Below the pieces are notes generated by a model. The model was given only the letters and a program-made list of their open reading frames with translations. It ran no database searches and was not told the origin of the DNA. A DNA stretch of 29,453 nucleotides from Zoopage sp. CT-All (lineage: Eukaryota; Zoopagomycota; Zoopagomycetes; Zoopagales; Zoopagaceae). The position numbers and the translations under genes are program-made. Position 1 is the first letter of the stretch. Each line of letters begins with the position of its first letter. Location of the stretch: NCBI GenBank assembly GCA_004114245.1, contig QZWS01000077.1:1-29453 (forward strand), read 5' to 3'. This document shows positions 1-8,287 of this stretch, one piece after another.

Positions 1-1299
1 CGCAGGCTGGCGGCGGTGGCGGCGTGGATGGGGTCTTTTTCTGCCATCGCGGAGCGGTTAGTGCTCGGAGCTTCGATGTCGAGGACACCCTGTCCCCAAA
101 CCACCATGTCCGCATTCCCGCCCGCTTCCCCACCGCCGATCGCCTCCCCGCCGACCCCGACCTCTCGTCCCAGATCTGCCAGCGGGTCTTCCTTGTCTCC
201 CTCGCGCATCCCTGTCCGGACAGGGTCGCCGTCGCCGCGATACTCCCCGAAAACTGTGCCCTTTGCTACTTCGAATCTGCGCAAAACCAGCCTGCCAACC
301 GAAGACCTGGCGGTCACGCTTTCTAATGCTTCTGCTAGAAAGAGCGCAGTGGATCTGGATTCGGCTGCGGTCCGTGTGGGCGTGTCTCCATACTCGTCGC
401 TGCCGACCAATCTAGCTTCATTGACGGCCAGGCCCAACCCCGTTGACGCCAGGCCCGTTGTTGCCGCCCATATGGCCACCTCCGAGGCTAGGAAAAGCCA
501 TCTGGTGTATTTTCAACCGCAGCAAGTGATGGTGGCGCCGCGTGCCGAGCGCCCTGTCTTGCCGTGGTTGGATGATGATCCACCTGCACCTGCAGAAGCG
601 CCCAGCACGACGTCAAGTGTGGTACCTAATCTCCCTGGTCTTCCGAATCCTATCCCCAAATTTTCCGCTCAACCAGCTACTTCCAACCGACATTCCGCTC
701 CTATTTCTCCCACCACAGTTACATTCCAGCCTCCACCGCCCACTGCCAAGCCTGAGGCTGCTGTCAATTTTGATCGTGCCCCATCTAATCCTACCCCAAC
801 CAATCATACCCCAACCAATCATACCCCAGCCAATCATACCCCAGCCAATCGTGCCCCAGCCAATCATGCCTCATCCAACCCCAAGGCGCTCGGGCGAACA
901 TTTACATTACGGATTCGAGAAGCGCTCGCCATAAAGGCGCAGCGAGCCCCAGGGCCGGCGGACAGCGAGCACGTCCGGATCATGTATCCCCCGCACATGG
1001 TTCTCGACATCCCTCAAGATAACCTTGGAGGTGAGATTGACAGCGAGTTTGACAAGCTGTTTGAAACGATTGGTGCTGCTCCGTTGGACTCGTTTAAACC
1101 CGGGGGCGCCCATGGCACGGCGACTGTACAAGCGCCTGGTAGTCCAGCTGACGGCTCCGCCTCGGATGTGATTGCCGTATCTCCGATTGACTTGTCAGCG
1201 AAAAAGCCGGCTGATCCGGCCAAAATGGTCAAACAGCCGTGGATCACGCGCTTCTTCGGTCGTGGGGCCGCACAAGAGGGACGCACGACGAGTATGTGA
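1..1299 (+). CDS. Hypothetical Pro/Ser/Thr-rich protein, 5' end missing
   Basis: The frame is open from the first base of the window to a TGA at 1297-1299, so this is probably the C-terminal part of a longer protein; the first ATG in frame is at 28. I do not recognise the family. The sequence is rich in Pro, Ser, Thr and Ala and looks disordered for most of its length. In the middle it carries tandem TPTNH/TPANH pentapeptides (DNA repeat at 778-882). A more ordered stretch follows, containing a run PPHMVLDIP and an acidic segment before the Phe of DKLF. The C-terminus has a basic-aromatic motif, KQPWITRFFGRG, which could be a short membrane- or partner-binding element; that is a guess from composition. 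No signal peptide or membrane segment is visible in the part present. A proline-rich overlapping frame at 542-934 exists only because the same repeat is read in another frame. Confidence 0.55.
   Translation, partial: RRLAAVAAWMGSFSAIAERLVLGASMSRTPCPQTTMSAFPPASPPPIASPPTPTSRPRSASGSSLSPSRIPVRTGSPSPRYSPKTVPFATSNLRKTSLPTEDLAVTLSNASARKSAVDLDSAAVRVGVSPYSSLPTNLASLTARPNPVDARPVVAAHMATSEARKSHLVYFQPQQVMVAPRAERPVLPWLDDDPPAPAEAPSTTSSVVPNLPGLPNPIPKFSAQPATSNRHSAPISPTTVTFQPPPPTAKPEAAVNFDRAPSNPTPTNHTPTNHTPANHTPANRAPANHASSNPKALGRTFTLRIREALAIKAQRAPGPADSEHVRIMYPPHMVLDIPQDNLGGEIDSEFDKLFETIGAAPLDSFKPGGAHGTATVQAPGSPADGSASDVIAVSPIDLSAKKPADPAKMVKQPWITRFFGRGAAQEGRTTSM
778..882 (+). repeat. 15-bp in-frame tandem repeat
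   Basis: Five clear units of ACCCCAACCAATCAT or its one- or two-base variants run from 793 to 867, with degenerate units on both sides. The period is a multiple of three, so the repeat encodes pentapeptides (TPTNH, TPANH, APANH) inside the partial protein and can change copy number without breaking the frame. Confidence 0.85.
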
Positions 1300-1399
1300 T
1301 GCGGGTACTGCTACTCCTCTCTGATCTCCTACATATTGTATATCCTGGGCTCGGCCATATCAATTTACAATTATATTCCATGATTTGACAGCACGTGAG

Positions 1400-1450
1400 C
1401 ACATCGCACACTGCACACCGCACACTGCACACACCGCACACACATCGCAT
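1400..1450. repeat. CA/GCACAC-rich simple-sequence tract
   Basis: A run of CACACTGCACAC-like units lies just before the start codon of the thiamine pyrophosphokinase gene, in its 5' leader or promoter. It has no open reading frame of its own that looks real. Confidence 0.6.
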
Positions 1451-2350
1451 GCAGTGGCCCATCGGTGGCATTGTGCACGGGCGCATGCCGCGGGCGTATG
1501 CAGCCATCGCTCTGAACCAGCCGCTCCCGCTGGATGTGGCCGTTTTTGCGCGGCTTTGGAACAATGGTGGCGCAGCCTGCTGCATCCTGTTTGCGCCCCA
1601 CACTAATGCATGCGGACAGCTGCGGTGAGAATATGCGCCGACGGGGGCGCGAATAGGCTCGCGGCGCTCATAGACAAGGGTGCGTCGCAGTGCGACTCTG
1701 TACTGGCAATGCTGACGGCATATTGCAGGATGCACGCTGCTGCGGCCCGAGATTCTCTGCGGTGATTTGGACTCGGTCGACGACGATGTCGTTGAGGATT
1801 TCCAGCAATATGCATGCTCCGAAAGATGCGGCAGCTGCTTCTGATGCATGCATCGTAGGACTGCGCGCTGGTGCAAAGCTCGTCGCAGGACGACACGGAT
1901 TTCGACAAGGCCCTGGCGGTGCTGGCCAAACTCGGCATCTACCGCCTTCATGCCTTTGACATTCTCGTCTTTGGTGCTCCGGGAGCCGGGCGCTTTGATC
2001 AGGTGGCTAGCATCGTGCACATTCTCCACCGCTTCCAATTCACCGAACACGACCGACGCATGCTTCTGATTGACACGACCAACATTGCCTGTCTGCTTGG
2101 CTCGAACAACGGCCAGGCACACACGCTGGACCTGTCGGGGCTCATGACGGCGGACTGCGGGCTACTCCCGATTGGCGGGCCGGCGCGCATCGCCACGCAC
2201 GGTCTAGTGTGGAACCTGACCAGCGACATGCTGTGCTGCTTCGGCGTAGGCATGGTGAGCACATCGAACCGCGTAGCCGAAGAGACAGTAGCGGTAGTGA
2301 CAAATGCGCCGGTAGTATGGACCGTAGAACACAGGCGTGCGGTGGAGTAG
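1449..2350 (+). CDS. THI80: Thiamine pyrophosphokinase (four exons)
   Basis: Transfers pyrophosphate from ATP to thiamine to make thiamine pyrophosphate, in the cytosol. Exons: 1449-1566, 1620-1679, 1729-1811 and 1859-2350, giving 250 residues, close to the family length. Exon 1 has the N-terminal strand ALNQPLPLD followed by FARLWNN; exon 2 gives ICADGGANRL; exon 3 gives LRPEILCGDLDS; exon 4 gives QDDTDFDKAL. These are the nucleotide- and Mg-binding motifs of the family. The C-terminal lobe keeps GLVWNLT and GMVSTSNRV, the thiamine-binding region. Introns 1 and 2 are GT-AG (53 and 49 nt). Intron 3 (1812-1858) has no usable GT donor that keeps the conserved helix. A GC donor after Tyr87 restores both the phase and the expected spacing of 24 residues between GDLDS and TDF. 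A GT donor at 1791 is also in phase but loses seven residues. The ATG at 1449 is the first one in frame. Confidence 0.88.
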
Positions 2351-2372
2351 TATGTATATATATAATTTATTG
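2351..2372 (+). promoter_or_regulatory. TATA-like element upstream of the secreted-protein gene
   Basis: TATGTATATATATAATTTA starts right after the thiamine pyrophosphokinase stop codon and about 95 bp before the next start codon at 2463. It is the only clear TATA-like stretch in this gap. It could also be part of the 3' processing signal of the upstream gene. Confidence 0.4.
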
Positions 2373-2462
2373 ACAACTGCCAGACTCGAACTGCTGGGAT
2401 CCACCATTGCACGAGGCGGCTTTGCACCTCACTTCCCACCAGCCCTGCCACGCCCTTTGACG

Positions 2463-3086
2463 ATGCATCGACCCGCTCTTATTCTCCTGCTGGCTGCTAC
2501 CGGCGCCCTTTATGTGCACGCCTCAGCCTTGCCGTCACGGCGTCGCCATACAGCTGGCGCCGACATATCCCCGCCCGTTCAGCACTACCCCGCTGTCGCT
2601 CAGCCCATCCCCAACACCTGGGCTGACGCAGACAAGGCCATCAAACTATACAACCACGCGACAACAGCCTCTAGCCTCGAGCCACACAATGCACCCGTGC
2701 ATCTTCTCCGCTATCTGGCCGCCTTTCACCTTGTGGCGCTGCACTACAGCAGCACGTCGAAGCACACGGACGCCCTCATAGATGAGCTATTTACGCGTAA
2801 TCGAACAGAGCTTGATGCCTTGACGCGAGGATGCCACTCCGCTTATCACAACGGAATGACAGCGCACCCTGCCCCTGTTGCGCTGTGCTGGCTGTATACC
2901 CCACTGGCAACCAGGGACACCGTTGCCCGGGCGATTGCGCTGCTACACAAACAGAATCCGACCGTGTCCGTCAAGGTGGTGACGCTACAAGGCAGCAAGG
3001 CCAAGGAGGGTGTGCACCGCGGCGACGTGTATTCGCTGCTGCTGTGGGACAGGGTGTCGGTTATGCTGCAGCTGGATCCGATTTAG
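2463..3086 (+). CDS. Small secreted protein of unknown function (paralogue candidate 1)
   Basis: 207 residues starting at the ATG at 2463. Residues 1-21 form a classic signal peptide (MHRPALILLLAATGALYVHA, then Ser), followed by a basic, Pro-rich linker. The mature part has a mostly helical look, one N-glycosylation sequon (NRT at 113-115) and two cysteines, in a GCH motif (Cys124) and an ALCW motif (Cys142). I do not recognise a named family. The order of motifs (YLAAFHLVAL, then CH, then ALC, then a Pro-x-x-x-Arg-x-Thr helix, then Lys-x-x-Pro and a V-rich strand) resembles that in the secreted protein at 9713-10462. It sits 50 bp upstream of a secreted subtilase on the same strand, so the two may be expressed together. 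Single exon, no truncation seen. Confidence 0.75.
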   Translation: MHRPALILLLAATGALYVHASALPSRRRHTAGADISPPVQHYPAVAQPIPNTWADADKAIKLYNHATTASSLEPHNAPVHLLRYLAAFHLVALHYSSTSKHTDALIDELFTRNRTELDALTRGCHSAYHNGMTAHPAPVALCWLYTPLATRDTVARAIALLHKQNPTVSVKVVTLQGSKAKEGVHRGDVYSLLLWDRVSVMLQLDPI

Positions 3087-3136
3087 CGGCATGTACGACT
3101 CTGCCCAACATCTTGCCCACTGTACATCCCCTCATC

Positions 3137-4396
3137 ATGCACGCCCCGCGCCCCCTAGCTATCGTTCTGCTTGCAGCCGTAATATATACAATCGCAGCAC
3201 ATCCCTCCAACCTTGGCGACATCCACATTGCTTCACAGGCAAACTCTCCCACAAAATACATCCTCGCTGTACATCCCGCCACCCCGCTCGCCACCATCCA
3301 GTCGCACCTCACCATATCCATCTCTGCTGCCTCCCTCGGCGGGGAGAATCCAGTGAACAAGGTGCTCGATGGTCAGGCGTTTCGCGGGATGGCTGTGACC
3401 CTGACACCGTCGCAGCTCGCCGATCTGCAAGCCAAGTACCCCGACGCCATCGTCTCGGCCGAGCGCGACTCGCCCATCCATGCCACCGCCACGCTCACCC
3501 AGTCCAACGCTGCGCCAACTTACTGGGGCCTAGCGCGGATTTCCCAAACCACCGCGGACAGAACATCAAACGACTTTTTGTACCCCGAGGAAGCTGGCAC
3601 CGGTGTGTATGTATACCTGATCGACTCGGGCATCCGCCTGTCTCACAACGAATTCGCCACTGATCGTGCCAAGTTTCTCGTCAACCTCGTCACCGGGGAA
3701 GACAATACCGATCTGAATGGGCACGGAACTCATGGAGCAGGAACGATTTTGGGCACCACTGCTGGCGTCGCGAAGAAGGCTACCGTATGGTCAATCAAAG
3801 TCCTGGATAAGACCGGCAGCGGCTCGGCTTCTTCTCTCATTGATGCGTTGAATCAGGCCGTCGCTCATGCCGTCAGCAACTCCAAAATCAACAAGGCTGT
3901 CATCAACCTCAGTCTTGGCGGCGAGAAGTCGGCCGCCATTGATGCGGCCGTGCTCGCCGCATACACTGCCGGAATCCCCATCTTCTCTGCTGCTGGAAAT
4001 GAGGGACAAGACTCGTGCACGACGTCGCCTGCAGGTTCCGCAGGCGCATTTGCCGTCGGAGCCGTCTCCGAGGAAACCGTTGGCACCTCCACGCACGTTA
4101 TTGCTCCAACATGGACGGCCTATGGTACCTGCGTGCGTATTCACGCTCCCGGCAACGCGATCAACTCGGCCTGGAATACGACCGATACTGCTGCTCAATT
4201 GCTCTCGGGGACCTCCGTCAGCACCAATTTTGTCACTGGCGTCGCCGCGCAGTTCATGAGCCAAAAGGCGTACACAAAGCCGGTGCAGGTGTATTGGGAT
4301 TTGCGCAAATGGGCCGCTCGCAACATTATCCAGTCCGGGCTCAAGTACTACACGCCAAATGCTGTACTTTTTAATCGTGCTGGACTGACACCGTAG
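3137..4396 (+). CDS. Secreted subtilisin-like serine protease (S8, proteinase K-like)
   Basis: 419 residues from the ATG at 3137; the open frame runs further upstream, but this Met begins a good signal peptide (residues 1-21). Residues about 38-116 fit the I9 inhibitor propeptide that assists folding and is removed on activation. The catalytic domain follows with the triad Asp163 (YLIDSGIR), His196 (NGHGTHGAG) and Ser360 (LSGTSVST). Asn288 (AAGNEG) is the oxyanion-hole residue. The Ser motif is unusual: most family members read GTSMATP, while here Met, Ala and Pro are replaced (GTSVSTN). All catalytic residues are present, so activity is expected, probably extracellular protein degradation. 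The length matches fungal proteinase K-type enzymes. No introns. It converges on the U2SURP gene, with 57 bp between the two stop codons. Confidence 0.93.
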   Translation: MHAPRPLAIVLLAAVIYTIAAHPSNLGDIHIASQANSPTKYILAVHPATPLATIQSHLTISISAASLGGENPVNKVLDGQAFRGMAVTLTPSQLADLQAKYPDAIVSAERDSPIHATATLTQSNAAPTYWGLARISQTTADRTSNDFLYPEEAGTGVYVYLIDSGIRLSHNEFATDRAKFLVNLVTGEDNTDLNGHGTHGAGTILGTTAGVAKKATVWSIKVLDKTGSGSASSLIDALNQAVAHAVSNSKINKAVINLSLGGEKSAAIDAAVLAAYTAGIPIFSAAGNEGQDSCTTSPAGSAGAFAVGAVSEETVGTSTHVIAPTWTAYGTCVRIHAPGNAINSAWNTTDTAAQLLSGTSVSTNFVTGVAAQFMSQKAYTKPVQVYWDLRKWAARNIIQSGLKYYTPNAVLFNRAGLTP

Positions 4397-4453
4397 GTTA
4401 TAACGCCGCTGTAGTCAATGTTTATACATGTCTGATCGAATGAATGGATTATT

Positions 4454-6558
4454 TCACGCAAACATATCATCGTCGTCATCTTCTACTGTCGGTTTGTGAC
4501 TAATTGGAGCCATTGGCTCGGGCACTACGGGTACGACATGCTGAGGTCCAATTTCGTGCATCGGTGTCGCGCTGACTTGCCCTAGCTCAATTTCAATATC
4601 TGAACCATCCTGTACGCCCCCATGGGCGGTATAAAGCAGCCCAACGCCTGGGTTCGGAGTAGGCAGTGGCTCACCATCCAGATCGTCATCAGTATCGTCA
4701 TCGTCATCGACATCCTCTTTCGCTGTCGCGATTGGTTCCCCGTCGATGTCACCGAGTGGTACACCGTCCAAATCGTCATCGTCATCATCTTTCGTTATAG
4801 CAATTGGCACCCCGTCGATGTCGTCGAGTGGCACACCGTCTAAATCGGTATCGTCATCATCGTCCTTCGTTATCGCAATTGGCACCCCATCGATGTCGTC
4901 GAGTGGCACACCGTCTAAATCGTCATTGGCATCGCCATCCCTATCACCATCGCCATCATCGCCATCTCTGTCGTCACCACCATCGCCACCGCCATCACCA
5001 TCCAAATCTTCGGCCATTTCAGCTGCCAAGTTTTGCACATCAACATCACCAGCTGCTGGTGGGAGAGCAGGAACGGCCAGCGACGGCAGACGGGCTAGGT
5101 GTTGTTGCAGCTGGTGAATTACATCATCGGGAAATATGGCGCGGAGTTTCCAGTTATGGACGATATCCATGATCCACTCTTTGAACTGCTCTGCCTTGAG
5201 TCGGCTGGTGAAGGAGCGGTAGATGGTACCGATGTGAGCAAGGATATCGACGACAACAACTTCGATGCTGCATGCGTCAGGAAAGAGGTGTCGGAATGAA
5301 CGACCTACGCATTGCGCAATTTCCAGGCATGCGAGCGCGTAGAGCCACTGGCATCGAGGACAGCGTCGAGCGTGGCGAATCTGGCCTTGGTAGTGCGCAC
5401 GTCGACATCAACAGCGAGGCAGTGTCGAGCAAGAATATCGGCAATCTCCGTGGCCGCATCCGCGCGCTCGATGGCCAAAAGGCGAATGGAATCCAGGAGG
5501 GGGGGATCATCGACGACGCGCACCAGCATTTGCTCCAGCCTCTGTCTTGTCGGCCGGTCGAGCTTACCAAGTATGCGTTCTCGCGCCTCGTCGGGCGATG
5601 GAGGAGGCGGCATTGGAGGCGGTATCCACTTTGGGCCGTTTTCGACCATCTGAAACGGTTCTGTTCTCCACGACGACGCATCATCCCCTTGCAGCGTAGC
5701 GTATAGTCTCCACCGGTAGTAATGATGATCGGAACAGTCAAAATCGTGCAGAAACCGGTAGAGGGGATTGGAGCGCTCGCTTTCCAACAGTGCCAGTTCA
5801 AAATCCGGGCCAACATGAATCGTGCGTTCGACCGTGCGATGAATAGCACGGAGTAGGTCCGTATTTGAAGGAATGCCAACACGAATGCAGGGAGCTGCAT
5901 GCTGTGGCGTGGGCAGCAACTGGCCCTCACGCGCCCAATCAACAATGATGCTTGGCCGTCCAAACGCAGGTGTCCGGTTTAGCGTTATAATAGCGTTTTT
6001 AGCATTCTCGTGTGTGTCAAAAGTGATAAAGGCAAGTGATCCGCGCCATGTACAATCGGCGCTGTCCTGTCGGGTACGGGAGATGGAGACATGGACGACT
6101 CGCCCGAAGCGGCCAAAGGTACGCGTGAGGTCCCATTCGGAAATATCGTCAGGAAGCGACGCGACGAGAATTTTTGCAGACTCCCCGCGACTATCATGGT
6201 GGTGCTGGCGGGGGGCGGCGGTCCGCGGTGTCGGGCGCGCGGCAGGCGGTGAACGTGAGCGCCGGTGAGCTTCGTCGCGTTGCTGCTGCCCTCGCTTGAT
6301 CTCGTCCAGAAAAGTATCCAAGTTGCGTTTCTTCCTAGCCGACGGGAGCACAGCGCTCGCAGGCGGCTGCATCTGTTCGCTGTAGCTGGTCGCTGTGGCG
6401 CCTACCTCCAGCGACGCCACAAAGTCGTGCAGCGCGGCCTGCGCCTCGACCTCCTCGCGCCGTCTGCGCGCATCCTCGGCGGCTTTGTGCTGTTGAAACG
6501 CGTTGCGACGGCCAGGCGGCGGCGGCGCGATCTTGAAGGCCAACTTGGCAGGCTGCAT
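4454..6558 (-). CDS. U2SURP: U2 snRNP-associated SURP protein, SR140/U2SURP (two exons)
   Basis: A pre-mRNA splicing factor associated with the U2 snRNP in the nucleus. Exons: 6558-5309 and 5267-4454, giving 687 residues; the 41-nt intron (GTAGGT to GCATGCAG, branch CTGAC) removes an in-frame TAG. Order of parts: a charged N-terminus; the family motif LDTFLDEIKR; a small RS patch; an RRM (about 128-211, RNP1-like RGSLAFITF); a SURP/SWAP module (about 229-286, FELALLESERSNPLYRFL, then HYYRWRLY and WRTEPF); then a CID-type helical domain (about 325-465). The tail is acidic and carries repeated DLDGVPL/DIDGVPI motifs, which also occur in the animal SR140 tail. The start at 6558 is the first Met in frame that keeps the conserved KLAFKI region; the ORC1 start is only 18 bp away on the other strand. 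Confidence 0.92.
4730..4925 (-). repeat. Tandem repeats encoding acidic DLDGVP-DIDGVP units
   Basis: About three copies of a unit of roughly 65-70 bp lie inside the last exon of U2SURP. On the + strand each contains a CCGTCGATGTC core followed by GAGTGGCACACCGTC or a variant. Copies differ mainly in the number of Asp codons between the motifs. The flanking 4680-4720 and 4925-5010 stretches are also trinucleotide-rich (ATC/GTC, coding Asp). Confidence 0.8.
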
Positions 6559-6576
6559 ATGGGCACATGACCTGCT
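6559..6576. promoter_or_regulatory. 18-bp gap between divergent start codons (U2SURP / ORC1)
   Basis: The two ATGs face away from each other with only 18 bp between them, so the promoters of each gene must lie within the other gene's 5' leader or coding sequence. No TATA box is evident in the gap. Confidence 0.6.
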
Positions 6577-8086
6577 ATGCGCCGCTCGCAGCGATCCACC
6601 TCTCGGCCGCACTACTCCGCATCCTCGGTACGCCGGCGCTATTTATAACTCTGATGACGTATCTCAGGACGCGTCCAGCGACGACGCATCCGAGTTTAGT
6701 GCATCCACGCTGTCGTCGTCCGAAGACGTTGCCGTCTCCGATGCTCCGTCGTCCAGCGACGACGACAACGTGATGTGCACGCCGCGGAGGAAGGCCGGGA
6801 GATTCACCAGCTACACGCCTCGGGCTGTAACGCCGCGCAACGCACGGTCCGCGCCAACCACGCCCCGCCGTCGCATCGATTTCGCCCTGCCCGATCGCGC
6901 CACCCCGTCCACTGTGCATACGACGCCCCGCGACGCGCTGCATGCCTCCGCCGCGCCACTGTCCCTACCCGGACGTGAGGACGAGTATGACGAGATCCTT
7001 GCGCATGTTGATGCTGCTATCCGCGAGCATTCCGGCCTGTGTCTCTACATCTCTGGGGTGCCTGGAACCGGAAAGACTGCCACTGTGCGCGCAGTTATGA
7101 CCGAATTGCAGGCGCGCATGCATGCCAGCACGCTCGATGCCTTTCGCTTTGTCGAAATCAACGGCATGAAGTGCGTGGATCCGGCACAGGCGTACGTCGA
7201 ACTATGGCACGCCCTTTCCGGCGACAGAGTGCCCGCCACACGCGCCGCCCACCTGCTCGAGTCTAGGTTCGCGCCTTCTTCCTCCGCCAAAGGCCCGCGA
7301 TCAAAGCGCCAAAAGGTGGTCGCCTCCGAAACATGTGTCGTGCTGATGGACGAGCTCGACGTGCTCGTCAGCAAGCGCCAACACGTCCTCTACCACTTTT
7401 TCGACTGGCCAAATCGTCCCCGCTCGCGTCTCATCGTTATTGCCATCGCAAACACAATGGACCTCCCGGAGCGCGCCCTTGCTGGTAAAATTGTCTCGCG
7501 CCTCGGCCTCACTCGCATCAATTTTGCGCCATACACCCACACCCAGCTCCGCAAGATCGTCGAGTCTCGCCTCATCTCCTCAGATGCGTTCGATGCCGAC
7601 GCCATCGAGTTTTGTGCACGCAAGGTCGGCGCCGTATCGGGTGATGCGCGACGCGCCCTGGACATCTGCCGGTCAGCCATCGATTTGCTTTCCGCCGCCA
7701 ACGCTTCCCAAGTCACCGTCGACGTTGTCAATCGTGCTATCCGCGCCATGTTTGCATCCCCCTCCGTCGCGTGTATTCGCGCCATGTCGCTCCACCAGCA
7801 GCTCTTCCTCGTTGCCACCCTCCATGCCATTAGAAAGACTGGCATTAGGGAGACTACGTTAGACACCATCTGTCACCAGCATGCAGCGCTCTGCCGCTTC
7901 AATGCCATCAGTGCCCCCTCCCTGTTCAGTCTTGCAGCAATATGCGAGGTGCTACATGCTTCACGCATTATCCTCTGTGAGCAGGCAAAGCTCGGTCTGT
8001 GGCGGAGAGTAAGCTTGAATGTGAGCGAGGAGGATGCGGTCATGGCCTTGCGCGCCGACCCCCTCTTCCGCAAAATGCTGCAATAG
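6577..8086 (+). CDS. ORC1: Origin recognition complex subunit 1, no BAH domain (two exons)
   Basis: AAA+ ATPase subunit of the nuclear complex that marks replication origins and helps load the MCM helicase. Exons 6577-6627 and 6668-8086 give 489 residues; the 40-nt intron (GTACGC to TATCTCAG) joins MRRSQRSTSRPHYSASS to DASSDD. Without it the long frame has no ATG before residue 53. Walker A is GVPGTGKT (147-154), Walker B VVLMDELD (241-248), sensor 1 the Asn of IAIANT (279). Stretches EINGMK and YHFFDWPNRP-RSRL, plus RLGLTRINFAPYT, separate ORC1 from CDC6. A winged-helix domain forms the C-terminus. The N-terminal tail is acidic and Ser-rich, with five Thr-Pro-Arg sites at 55-105, typical CDK targets. 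The BAH domain found at the N-terminus of yeast and animal ORC1 is missing. Confidence 0.93.
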
Positions 8087-8287
8087 GAGACAAGGCACAC
8101 AGGGCTAGGTACGTATCGTATGTGTGTATATAATAGTGAACAATGCCGTCATAGATGTTAATACGTGGTCTCGCGCGATTTTGTCTAAATAACGGATGCG
8201 GTGGTCGGCGCACGAGAGCCATGGGCTAGTTGACGAAAGGAAATCTATGCAGGGAGCAAGTCGTTATCGCGACCATCCAATCTTGAC

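Noticed and set aside
613-867. Minus-strand frame with repeated IGWGM units
   Set aside because: It is the reverse reading of the 15-bp tandem repeat; no ATG context or other support.
2376-2450. tRNA-like T-arm (AGTTCGAGTCT on the minus strand)
   Set aside because: Only three base pairs form in the T-stem, no acceptor stem or T-run terminator fits, and it lies in the leader of the secreted-protein gene.
4746-5172. + strand Ser-rich and His/Arg-rich frames
   Set aside because: They are antisense readings of the Asp-rich SR140 tail.
5305-5307. TAG ending the N-terminal part of SR140 as a real stop
   Set aside because: It belongs to the GTAGGT donor of a 41-nt intron; the CID domain continues in exon 2.
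6503-6667. ORC1 read as one long frame from upstream
   Set aside because: That frame has no ATG until residue 53 of the spliced protein; the 40-nt intron with ATG at 6577 gives a better N-terminus.
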